7,839 nt of DNA from Candidatus Omnitrophota bacterium (GTDB lineage Bacteria > Omnitrophota > Gorgyraeia > Duberdicusellales > 4484-171). The notes beneath the pieces are model-generated. The model made no database searches. It was not told where the DNA came from and worked only from the letters and a program-made list of their open reading frames with translations. Numbering within the stretch: the first letter of the stretch is position 1; each line of letters starts with the position of its first letter. Of this stretch, positions 1 to 5,730 are shown piece after piece. Location of the stretch: assembly GCA_014728785.1 (NCBI GenBank), contig WJKZ01000243.1:1-7839 (forward strand). The letters run 5' to 3'. The translations under genes and the position numbers were made by a program.

Positions 1-24
1 GCCAGTAACAACTACTCGCCTCAT
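1..24 (-). CDS. fabF: FabF, beta-ketoacyl-ACP synthase II (first 8 codons only)
   Basis: Reading leftwards from an ATG at 24-22, the last eight codons before the window edge give MRRVVVTG. This matches the typical opening of FabF (K/R-R-V-V-V-T-G-L-G), the condensing enzyme that elongates acyl-ACP with malonyl-ACP. Position supports the call: it follows acpP after an 11-nt gap, and acpP-fabF is one of the most conserved pairs in bacterial fatty acid clusters. The only Shine-Dalgarno-like sequence is AAGGA inside the final codons of acpP (43-39), 14 nt from the ATG, so translation may be coupled to acpP. The catalytic Cys-His-His triad lies outside the window and cannot be checked. The eight residues alone would be weak evidence; identity rests on motif plus context. 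Confidence 0.8.
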
Positions 25-35
25 TTTCAAAAAAA

Positions 36-281
36 CTATCCTTCTTTCTTTTCTATTTTATTTTCAATATATTCTATTGCCTGGCCTACTGTTGTAATCT
101 TCTCAGCATCTTCATCGGGTATCTCTATACCGAACTCCTCTTCTAATGCCATTACTACCTCAACCGTATCAAGAGAATCGGCTCCCAAATCATCGATAAA
201 AGAACTTTCGGGCTTGATCTCTTCTTTTTTTACCCCTAACTGTTCCGAGATGATATCTTTTACTTTATCTTCAACGCCCAT
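36..281 (-). CDS. acpP: Acyl carrier protein (ACP)
   Basis: This 81-residue acidic protein carries growing acyl chains as thioesters on a 4'-phosphopantetheine arm during cytosolic fatty acid synthesis. The attachment motif DSL is at residues 35-37, making Ser36 the modified residue, as in E. coli ACP. The surrounding [20 protein letters not shown] is the recognition helix II that docks on Fab enzymes. Length is normal for the family (75-82 aa). The lysine-rich tail (residues 75-79) is a mild extension. The ATG start is fixed by a strong ribosome binding site just upstream (AAGGAGGT at 292-285), consistent with a protein needed in large amounts. It sits 20 nt after fabG and 11 nt before fabF. 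The partner holo-ACP synthase is not in the window; CoaD, which feeds the CoA donor, is encoded upstream in the cluster. Confidence 0.98.
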   Translation of the reverse strand: MGVEDKVKDIISEQLGVKKEEIKPESSFIDDLGADSLDTVEVVMALEEEFGIEIPDEDAEKITTVGQAIEYIENKIEKKEG

Positions 282-284
282 AAT

Positions 285-292
285 ACCTCCTT
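285..292 (-). promoter_or_regulatory. Strong ribosome binding site of acpP
   Basis: On the minus strand the sequence AAGGAGGT is followed by ATT and then the acpP ATG. All eight bases complement the usual 3' end of 16S rRNA. It is the longest Shine-Dalgarno match among the genes in this window, and it fits the high demand for ACP relative to the enzymes. Confidence 0.85.
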
Positions 293-301
293 TTGTCTTT
301 A

Positions 302-1036
302 CTAAATCATACCGCCATCAACTACCAAAACTTGACCGGTTATGTAATCCGAACTGTCTGATGCCAGGAATAAAACTGCCGAGGATACATCCCCGGGAGT
401 TCCCAGCCGGCCTAAAGGTATCCTCTTCAACATCTCTTCTTTTACCTTCTCCGGGAGAACATCGGTCATTTTAGTCTGTATATAGCCCGGAGCAACCGCA
501 TTAATGCACACATTTCTGGAACCAATTTCTTTAGCCATAGATTTGGTAAGACCAATAAGGCCTGCTTTGGACGCCGAATAATTGGCCTGTCCCGCATTTC
601 CTACTATCCCTATAATAGAAGAGATATTTACAATTTTACCGTAGCGGCGTTTGACCATATGTCTGGCACATATACGGGAACATATAAATGCTCCTTTCAG
701 ATTGATTGCAAGTACCTTATCCCAGTCGTTATCAGAGAGCCTGAAGGTTAAATTATCACGGGTTATGCCAGCATTGTTAATTAATATATCAATCTTTGAT
801 GAGTTGTCAATAATTTTATTAACAGCACTTTCAACACTCGCCGAATCAGTAACATCTACAGGGTAATTTTCTACCTCAGAATACTGGGAGAGCTCCTCTG
901 AGGTCTCCTTAAGCGCTTCCGCATTAAGGTCAAAAAGTACCACTTTAGCCCCGCCTTTGGCAAAATCGGTGGCTATTTGCCTGCCTATCCCCTGGGCTCC
1001 ACCTGTAACCAATACCACTTTACCACTAAATCTCAT
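302..1036 (-). CDS. fabG: FabG, 3-oxoacyl-ACP reductase (NADPH)
   Basis: This 244-residue short-chain dehydrogenase/reductase carries out the first reduction of the elongation cycle, 3-ketoacyl-ACP to 3-hydroxyacyl-ACP, in the cytosol. The Rossmann nucleotide site TGGAQGIG is at residues 11-18 and the structural NNAG is at 87-90. The catalytic tetrad is visible as Asn112 (INLKG), Ser140 (NISSIIG), Tyr153 and Lys157 (ANYSASKAG), with the Ser-Tyr and Tyr-Lys spacings of E. coli FabG. The C-terminal [11 protein letters not shown] (232-242) is the family signature. Length matches the family (about 244). The ATG is supported by AGGAGG at 1046-1041, four bases upstream. The fabD-fabG-acpP context separates it from the many generic SDR paralogues. 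A near-consensus promoter match lies inside this gene at 783-810, reading towards acpP. Confidence 0.97.
   Translation of the reverse strand: MRFSGKVVLVTGGAQGIGRQIATDFAKGGAKVVLFDLNAEALKETSEELSQYSEVENYPVDVTDSASVESAVNKIIDNSSKIDILINNAGITRDNLTFRLSDNDWDKVLAINLKGAFICSRICARHMVKRRYGKIVNISSIIGIVGNAGQANYSASKAGLIGLTKSMAKEIGSRNVCINAVAPGYIQTKMTDVLPEKVKEEMLKRIPLGRLGTPGDVSSAVLFLASDSSDYITGQVLVVDGGMI
783..810 (-). promoter_or_regulatory. Candidate internal sigma-70 promoter within fabG, facing acpP
   Basis: On the minus strand TTGACA (810-805, six of six) is followed after 16 nt by TATATT (788-783, five of six against TATAAT). Transcription would start near position 776, roughly 500 nt ahead of the acpP start codon, and would give acpP and fabF transcripts independent of the full operon. 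It lies in coding sequence (around the KIDILINN segment of FabG), and AT-rich genes produce such matches by chance, so this is a candidate only. Confidence 0.25.
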
Positions 1037-1052
1037 CTGGCCTCCTGATTCT

Positions 1053-1082
1053 TAACTTTTCGGGGATTTGCTCCTAAAGTTA
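1053..1082 (-). repeat. 7-bp inverted repeat in the fabD-fabG gap
   Basis: TAACTTT (1053-1059) and AAAGTTA (1076-1082) are perfect inverted copies separated by 16 bases. They fill most of the 50-base fabD-fabG gap, the longest non-coding stretch in the window. The stem is AT-rich with a large loop and no following T-run in the direction of transcription, so it does not look like an intrinsic terminator. It could be a weak hairpin, an operator with widely spaced half-sites, or chance. Confidence 0.3.
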
Positions 1083-1086
1083 GATT

Positions 1087-1995
1087 TTAAATATCTAAAT
1101 TCTCTAAATCCTTATTTTTCTCTATATTAACTACCTTAAGCCCGGGCCTTATTTTACGCACCAGACCTCTCAGTACTTTAGAAGGGCCTATCTCAAATAA
1201 AACCCCTACCCCTTCACCAGTCATATATTCTACACAATCATTCCATAAGACGGGTGAGACTAACTGTTTCAGGAGATTATTTTTTATCTCTGAAGCTTTT
1301 ATATGGGGGCGTGAAGTAAAATTGCTTACAATAGGAACGGAAGAATCTCTGAATTCCAGAGAAGACATAACATTTTCCAGATAATTTTTAGCAGGGTCCA
1401 TAAAAGGGGAGTGGAATCCTCCGCTGACATCCAGTTCTACAATTCTGCTGCACTCCGGCTCCAAGGCTCCTTTTATCTTTTCCTTCTCGGAACGGCTGAG
1501 AGAAATAACCACTTGATTGGGAGAGTTAATGTTGGCAATGAAAAAACCAATCTCCTCTGCCAGCTGCTGGAGCCTTTTTCTTTCAATACCTATTATTGCC
1601 AGCATAGCAGAAGGGTTGCGACAGCCAGCATCAGCCATTGCCGCGGCTCTTTCCCTTACCAGTACTATTACATCTTCCAGGGAAACCACTCCGCCGGCAT
1701 AAATACAGGTATACTCGCCCAAACTTAATCCTGATAAAAAATCAATATCTATATCCCGGCTTTCCCTGAAAACTTCAAAAGCAGCAATACTGACTGCCAA
1801 AATAGCTAATTGTTGAACAGAGGTATCTTTGAGCTCATCGGCCCCTGCTTCAAAACACTTGCTTGATAAGGAAAAACCGCATATTTCGTCAATTTTATGG
1901 AATATATCTCTGGCCCGGGGGGAATTATCGTAAAGTTCCCTGCCCATACCTGAATATTGAGAACCCTGACCGGGAAAAATTATAGCCTTTTTCAT
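1087..1995 (-). CDS. fabD: FabD, malonyl-CoA:ACP transacylase
   Basis: This 302-residue protein moves the malonyl group from malonyl-CoA to the phosphopantetheine arm of ACP, supplying the extender for FabH and FabF. The N-terminal FPGQGSQ (residues 7-13) places the oxyanion-hole Gln10. The nucleophile elbow GLSLGEY (89-95) gives catalytic Ser91. Arg116 (VRERAAAM) fits the malonate carboxylate-binding arginine, and His195 in SGGFHSPFM (191-199) is the catalytic histidine. Gln244 sits in the conserved region before SPVLW. Family length is 300-310, so the protein is complete. Minor departures from consensus are LSLG for HSLG, which is common in other bacteria, and QLA (62-64) where most have QPA. 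The ATG is supported by the canonical start MKKAIIFPGQGSQ; the ribosome binding site is weak (AAGAA only), with a 21-nt gap after fabH. Confidence 0.96.
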   Translation of the reverse strand: MKKAIIFPGQGSQYSGMGRELYDNSPRARDIFHKIDEICGFSLSSKCFEAGADELKDTSVQQLAILAVSIAAFEVFRESRDIDIDFLSGLSLGEYTCIYAGGVVSLEDVIVLVRERAAAMADAGCRNPSAMLAIIGIERKRLQQLAEEIGFFIANINSPNQVVISLSRSEKEKIKGALEPECSRIVELDVSGGFHSPFMDPAKNYLENVMSSLEFRDSSVPIVSNFTSRPHIKASEIKNNLLKQLVSPVLWNDCVEYMTGEGVGVLFEIGPSKVLRGLVRKIRPGLKVVNIEKNKDLENLDI

Positions 1996-2016
1996 CGTTC
2001 TTAAAGTATTTTTTGC

Positions 2017-3000
2017 CTAAACCCATCTTATAACGCAGCTTCCCCAGACGAGGCCGGCCCCGAAAGCATCCAGTACCACCAGGTCTCCGTCTTTAATTTC
2101 GCCCTTCTCCCACGCCTCGCATAAAGCTACGGCACTGGAAGCCGAAGACATGTTGCCGTAACGGTCAACATTCATATAAACCTTCTCGCGGGGAATTTTT
2201 AACCTCTGGGCTACAGCGTCGATAATCCTTTTATTAGCCTGGTGAGGCACCAGAATATCGATATCTGAAGTCTGTAAACCTACGTTGGTAATAGCCTTTT
2301 CGGCCGCTTCGGCCATCACCCTTACTGCAATACGGAAAAGTTCATTACCTCTCATCTTTATATAATGGAGCTTTTTCTTTAAAGTATCTATACTTGCGGG
2401 GCAACGGGAACCTCCGCCGGGAACAATCAGGATATCTGTCTGGGAACCGTCAGAGCCCATGTAAGAACTTAAAACTCCTTTATCGGAAGTGGTGGGCAGA
2501 AGAACGGCTGCCCCTGCTCCGTCGCCAAACAAAACACAGGTAGAACGGTCTTCCCAGTCGGTTATGGAAGAAAGGACTTCGCTGCCCACAATTAAAATCT
2601 TTTCATACAAACCGCCTTTTATGAATTGCCAGGCAGTATTTAAAGCATACACAAAACCGGCACAGGCGGCTGAAATATCAAAGCAAATCGCATTAGTGGC
2701 CTTTATGGCATTTTGAAGATGACAGGCTGTGGCCGGAAATTGAGTATCGGGGGTTATGGTGGCCACTATAATCAGATCCAGATCCTTGGCTTTTATCCCT
2801 GCTCTTTTCAATGCCTGAAGAGATGCTTCCCTGGCTAAATCGGATGCGCTTTCTCCTGCCTTTACTATTCTTCTTTCCCGTATTCCGGTACGCGTAATTA
2901 TCCACTCATCGGAGGTATCTACCTTCTTTTCCAGGTCGGCATTAGTGAGTACATTAGGGGGCAAGCATTTGCCTAACCCCGCTATCCTGGCAGATTTCAT
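2017..3000 (-). CDS. fabH: FabH, beta-ketoacyl-ACP synthase III
   Basis: This 327-residue thiolase-fold enzyme starts fatty acid synthesis by condensing an acyl-CoA primer (acetyl-CoA or a branched primer) with malonyl-ACP. The catalytic triad is Cys113 (SAACAGF), His253 (VPHQAN) and Asn283 (YGNMSSAS). DTSDEWIITRTGIRER (28-43) is the typical N-terminal FabH block and GAGLVWGS (314-321) the typical C-terminal one. Length is normal (about 317-330). The start is unusual: its ATG and ribosome binding site (AGGAG at 3010-3006) lie inside the end of plsX, and the genes overlap by 47 nt in different frames. The start cannot sensibly be moved inward, because the next Met is residue 181 and residues 1-25 are conserved FabH sequence. 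Primer preference (straight or branched) cannot be read with confidence from the sequence. Confidence 0.97.
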   Translation of the reverse strand: MKSARIAGLGKCLPPNVLTNADLEKKVDTSDEWIITRTGIRERRIVKAGESASDLAREASLQALKRAGIKAKDLDLIIVATITPDTQFPATACHLQNAIKATNAICFDISAACAGFVYALNTAWQFIKGGLYEKILIVGSEVLSSITDWEDRSTCVLFGDGAGAAVLLPTTSDKGVLSSYMGSDGSQTDILIVPGGGSRCPASIDTLKKKLHYIKMRGNELFRIAVRVMAEAAEKAITNVGLQTSDIDILVPHQANKRIIDAVAQRLKIPREKVYMNVDRYGNMSSASSAVALCEAWEKGEIKDGDLVVLDAFGAGLVWGSCVIRWV

Positions 3001-3985
3001 TTACTCTCCTGTTTATTTCGGTTGTTAAGTTTCTCTCTACCTCCCGAAGAGCAACCTTTATGGCGTTTTTTACAGCTAAATGGTTGGAGCGGCCGTGCCC
3101 TATTATGACAATACCTTCAACTCCCAAAAGAGGCGCTCCTCCGTATTCGGCATAATCAAGAAGGCCTTTGAACTTTTTTAATCTGTTTTTAATCATGAAT
3201 AAATTCAATTTCCCCCAAAAACCTCTGCCTATTGTCTCGACCAAAAACCTCCCTACTGTTTCAGCGCTCCCCTCAACCACTTTTAAGGCGACATTTCCCA
3301 CAAAACCGTCACAAATTATACAATCGTATTTACCGGAAAGTATATCTCTCGCCTCTAAATTTCCTTTGAAATTAAGGGAAGAGGAGTAAAAAAGCTGATG
3401 TAGGTTTTTCAATATTTCGGAGCCTTTGGTGGCTTCTTCGCCTATATTCAGCAGGGCCACGGTGGGATCCTTTTTGTTAAGGACCAGCTTATAATAAACA
3501 GAAGCCATTATCCCGTATTGAAAAAGATGCAAGGGCTTGCAGTCTATGTTCGCTCCCACGTCTACCACCAGAGAAATCCCTTTCTTTGTAGGTAGCATCA
3601 ACGCTATCCCCGGCCGCTCTACCCCCTCTATCAGCCCCAATATCAGAGTAGAAGCACAGACAACAGCGCCGGTATTGCCGCAGGAGACAAAAGCATCTAT
3701 CTTTTTTTCTTTAAGCAGAGATGTACCCACAACAATAGAAGATTTCTTTTTTCTCCGGATGGAAGCGGCGGGAGACTCTGCCATTTCTATGTTTTGGGGA
3801 GCATCTACCAGAGAGAAATCATGAGAAGAACAGCCGTACAAAGAAAGTTGTTCTTCAATCTCTTCTACCCTTCCTATAAGAACCGTATCGGCGCCGAATT
3901 CCTGCTTGGCGAGCATTGCTCCTTTAATAATCTCTTTTGGGGCATAATCCCCTCCGGATACATCAATTCCGACCTTGTAAGACAC
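2954..3985 (-). CDS. plsX: PlsX, acyl-ACP:phosphate acyltransferase
   Basis: This 343-residue peripheral membrane enzyme converts acyl-ACP and phosphate to acyl-phosphate, the donor used by PlsY for lysophosphatidic acid in phospholipid synthesis. Family blocks are in order: GIDVSGGDYAP (6-16), SCGNTGA (101-107), DVGAN (142-146), NIGEE (180-184), CDGFVGNVALK (225-235), DYAEYGGAPLLGV (277-289) and IIGHGRS (294-300). Most PlsX proteins read MGGD in the first block; here Met is Ser (SGGD). The start is GTG, supported by GGAGG at 3994-3990. Length is within the usual 330-350. A charged C-terminal tail (about 316-343) covers the overlap with fabH. It follows rpmF after 38 nt. The rpmF-plsX-fabH order is widespread; the FapR regulator common in Firmicutes is absent. 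Confidence 0.97.
   Translation of the reverse strand: MSYKVGIDVSGGDYAPKEIIKGAMLAKQEFGADTVLIGRVEEIEEQLSLYGCSSHDFSLVDAPQNIEMAESPAASIRRKKKSSIVVGTSLLKEKKIDAFVSCGNTGAVVCASTLILGLIEGVERPGIALMLPTKKGISLVVDVGANIDCKPLHLFQYGIMASVYYKLVLNKKDPTVALLNIGEEATKGSEILKNLHQLFYSSSLNFKGNLEARDILSGKYDCIICDGFVGNVALKVVEGSAETVGRFLVETIGRGFWGKLNLFMIKNRLKKFKGLLDYAEYGGAPLLGVEGIVIIGHGRSNHLAVKNAIKVALREVERNLTTEINRRVNEICQDSGVRQMLAP
3006..3010 (-). promoter_or_regulatory. fabH ribosome binding site embedded in plsX
   Basis: AGGAG on the minus strand lies five bases before the fabH ATG and wholly inside the plsX reading frame. Ribosomes translating the plsX tail must pass over it, so plsX and fabH translation may be coupled. Confidence 0.7.
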
Positions 3986-4023
3986 TCTTCCTCCGTAGTT
4001 TGGCCGTCTAAGGTTTAAATCAA

Positions 4024-4224
4024 TCAGCGTTTTTTCTTAGACTCTTTTACTTTAATCTCTATTATTTCCTTATTACGGTAATAGCCGCAAAAAGGGCAAA
4101 CCATGTGCGCGGGCTTAAGACGCCGGCAATTCTTACACTCTACCAAAGAAGGTACGCTTACTCTCTGATGTGTCCTTCTCTTCCTGCCGCGTGATTTAGA
4201 AGTTTTTCTTTTAGGATGGGCCAT
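4024..4224 (-). CDS. rpmF: Ribosomal protein L32 (bL32), zinc-ribbon form
   Basis: This small basic protein of 66 residues belongs to the large ribosomal subunit. It opens with MAHPKRKTSKSRGRKRRTHQ, the L32 signature, which binds 23S rRNA. Four cysteines at 30, 33, 43 and 46 (CKNC and CPFC) form the zinc ribbon of the C+ form; some bacteria carry cysteine-free copies used in zinc shortage. Length is slightly above the usual 56-60 because of a lysine-rich tail (residues 58-66). The ATG is fixed by AGGAGG at 4235-4230, five bases upstream. It lies between DUF177 (33-nt gap) and plsX (38-nt gap), the same neighbour order as in E. coli and many other bacteria, linking ribosome production with lipid synthesis. 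No zinc-responsive operator is visible in the short upstream gap. Confidence 0.98.
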   Translation of the reverse strand: MAHPKRKTSKSRGRKRRTHQRVSVPSLVECKNCRRLKPAHMVCPFCGYYRNKEIIEIKVKESKKKR

Positions 4225-4257
4225 TTAATCCTCCTGTAAACTTTTAAATTATTTTAG

Positions 4258-4683
4258 TTACTTGTCCCTGCACTTGCAAGCTTCAATATTAAGGTTTGCG
4301 CCGCAACCCGGACACAGCCCCTTGCATTTACTGGAGCAGAGAACTTTCAAGGGAAAGTTAAGTAAAATTTCCTCCCGGATGTCCTTGTCTATATCAAGAA
4401 ATTTATCTAACTTGTCAATCTCATAACTCTTTATAAAATTTTGTTTTACTATCTGACAGACCTCACCGAGACAGCGTGAACAGATTATTTTCCTGTTAAC
4501 GGTTACCTGGGCATCGGCAACAACTTCTTTGTAAGCCAGGAAAAATTTGCATACTATATGGAGATCGTTTAAAAATTTTACATCGAAGCTGTCCATATCC
4601 CAATCGGCAGCCGGAATATCCTCGCTGACCGTCATCTCTTTTCTTTTTAAGTCTTCTACGGATACTTTCATGAAAGCGGGCAT
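4258..4683 (-). CDS. DUF177 (YceD family) protein, linked to rRNA accumulation
   Basis: This 141-residue protein is a member of the DUF177/YceD family. Homologues usually lie directly upstream of rpmF, as here, and plant members are needed for 23S rRNA accumulation, so a role in rRNA processing or large-subunit assembly is likely but unproven. Cysteines are visible at CSRC (68-71) and in a C-terminal cluster CSSKCKGLCPGCGANLN (116-132) followed by CKC (136-138). They are spaced like a metal-binding ribbon, and CKGLCPGCGANLN is the family signature. The start is uncertain: the ATG at 4683 lies three bases after the coaD stop with no clear ribosome binding site, and a second Met (residue 5, MKVSVEDL) is a possible alternative that also lacks one. 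Translation is probably coupled to coaD. Confidence 0.9.
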   Translation of the reverse strand: MPAFMKVSVEDLKRKEMTVSEDIPAADWDMDSFDVKFLNDLHIVCKFFLAYKEVVADAQVTVNRKIICSRCLGEVCQIVKQNFIKSYEIDKLDKFLDIDKDIREEILLNFPLKVLCSSKCKGLCPGCGANLNIEACKCRDK

Positions 4684-4686
4684 ATT

Positions 4687-5178
4687 TTAAATTTTATTTC
4701 CTGCTTTTACTTTTTTACTGAGCAGGTTTAATACTTTCGAAGGCAGAAACTTGCTTAAGTCTGCTCCCAAAAAGGCTGCTTCTTTTATAAGGCGGGAAGA
4801 AATGTATGAATATTCCGGATGCGGCATAAGAAGGATAGTCTCCACCTGCTGAGACAAGCTGCGGTTGGTCATAGCCATCTGGAACTCGTACTCAAAGTCG
4901 GAAATCATTCTAAGCCCCCTTATTATAGCCTGTGCACCTTTCTTTTTAGCATAATCAACAACCAGGCCTTCAAAACCTTCTGCTTCAACGCCTTTTAGCT
5001 CTTTAATCACTTCTACCACCATAGAAACTCTTTCTTCATAGGAAAAAAGAGTATCCTTGGAGGGTTTCTTAACTACCGCCACTATCACTTTGTCGAAAAT
5101 AGAAGTAGCTCTGGCAATTATATCTATATGGCCTTTAGTTATAGGATCAAAGGTTCCGGGGCAAATCGCTACTTTCAT
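4687..5178 (-). CDS. coaD: CoaD, phosphopantetheine adenylyltransferase
   Basis: This 163-residue nucleotidyltransferase joins 4'-phosphopantetheine and ATP to dephospho-CoA and pyrophosphate, the penultimate step of CoA synthesis. The N-terminal PGTFDPITKGHIDI (7-20) carries the T-x-G-H nucleotide-binding motif (Thr14 to His17). IIRGLRMISDFEYEFQMA (85-102) is the conserved middle block, and YISSRLIKE (125-133) is the C-terminal ISSxxIKE motif that contacts ATP. Length matches the family (about 160). The ATG overlaps the rsmD stop as ATGA (5178-5175), with no evident ribosome binding site, so translation is probably coupled to rsmD. The rsmD-coaD pair is widely conserved. Its product pathway supplies the prosthetic group for the ACP encoded further down the cluster. 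Confidence 0.97.
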   Translation of the reverse strand: MKVAICPGTFDPITKGHIDIIARATSIFDKVIVAVVKKPSKDTLFSYEERVSMVVEVIKELKGVEAEGFEGLVVDYAKKKGAQAIIRGLRMISDFEYEFQMAMTNRSLSQQVETILLMPHPEYSYISSRLIKEAAFLGADLSKFLPSKVLNLLSKKVKAGNKI

Positions 5179-5720
5179 TTTATTTTATGTATTAGAAGAA
5201 GGGTTTGGCCGTATTTCTTTTTCAGGACAAGAAAAAATTCGCCGCTTTCTTCTATAAAAATATCTTTATAATAGCAGAAAGAAACTATGAAACCAGAATG
5301 CGCCAATATATCATAATCTTTAATTGCTTGCAAGGTTTTTCTAATTAACCCCTTGTAGTAAGGAGGGTCAAGAAAGATTATATCGAATTTAAGGCCTTCC
5401 TGGACCAGTTTCTTTAAAAATTCAAAGCAGTCGCCAAAAAAAACAACGCTTTTATCCTCAACCCCGAAACTTTCTATGTTAGCCAGTAAAATCTTATAAT
5501 GGTTCCTGGTTTTTTCTGCAAAATAAACATCTTTCGCCCCTTGCGATATTGCTTCCAGTCCCAGAGAACCGGTACCGGCGAAAAGATCCAGCACCCCGGC
5601 AGAAGGTAAGACTTCTTTTATAATATTGAAACAAGCTTCTTTCACCCTTAAAGATACAGGACGCACCCCCCGGGGCACGCTTATTTTTCTGCCTCTGAAC
5701 TCGCCGCCGCAAATGCGCAT
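5175..5720 (-). CDS. rsmD: RsmD, 16S rRNA (guanine-966 N2)-methyltransferase
   Basis: This 181-residue Rossmann-fold methyltransferase is expected to methylate the N2 of G966 (E. coli numbering) in 16S rRNA using S-adenosylmethionine. The opening MRICGGEFRGRKI resembles the usual MRIIxGxxRGRxL, followed by RPVSLRVKEACFNII (20-34), a variant of the RPTxxRVREALFNIL block. VLDLFAGTGSLGLEAISQGA (43-62) is the SAM-binding motif I, and LDPPYY (117-122) contains the DPPY catalytic motif of N6/N2 amino-methyltransferases. KYGQTLLLI (169-177) is the usual C-terminal strand. Length matches the family (about 180-200). The ATG lies 10 nt after the recG stop without a clear Shine-Dalgarno site. It overlaps coaD by four bases. 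Confidence 0.95.
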   Translation of the reverse strand: MRICGGEFRGRKISVPRGVRPVSLRVKEACFNIIKEVLPSAGVLDLFAGTGSLGLEAISQGAKDVYFAEKTRNHYKILLANIESFGVEDKSVVFFGDCFEFLKKLVQEGLKFDIIFLDPPYYKGLIRKTLQAIKDYDILAHSGFIVSFCYYKDIFIEESGEFFLVLKKKYGQTLLLIHKIK

Positions 5721-5730
5721 ATCTTAAATT

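Noticed and set aside
1..36. T-rich stretch after acpP as a terminator
   Set aside because: The minus-strand T-run after the acpP stop has no GC-rich stem before it, and fabF begins 11 nt later, so it is a spacer.
214..474. Plus-strand open frame of 86 codons across acpP and fabG
   Set aside because: It is antisense to two well-supported genes, lacks a recognisable domain and has proline/serine-rich shadow composition. The same holds for the other plus-strand frames (for example 1411-1728, 3537-3824 and 6121-6303).
1711..1731. FabD nucleophile motif GLSLGE in place of GHSLGE
   Set aside because: The His-to-Leu change next to the catalytic serine first looked odd, but GLSLGE is common in FabD of several bacterial groups, and the catalytic Ser, Arg and His are all present.
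2693..2905. Minus-strand 70-codon frame inside fabH
   Set aside because: It is an out-of-frame shadow of fabH with low-complexity Ser/Gly/Lys composition and no ribosome binding site worth noting. The 72-codon frame at 5494-5712 inside rsmD is the same kind of artefact.
3986..4023. FapR-type operator or other regulatory site between rpmF and plsX
   Set aside because: The 38-nt gap shows a ribosome binding site and no convincing palindrome. No fapR gene is present.
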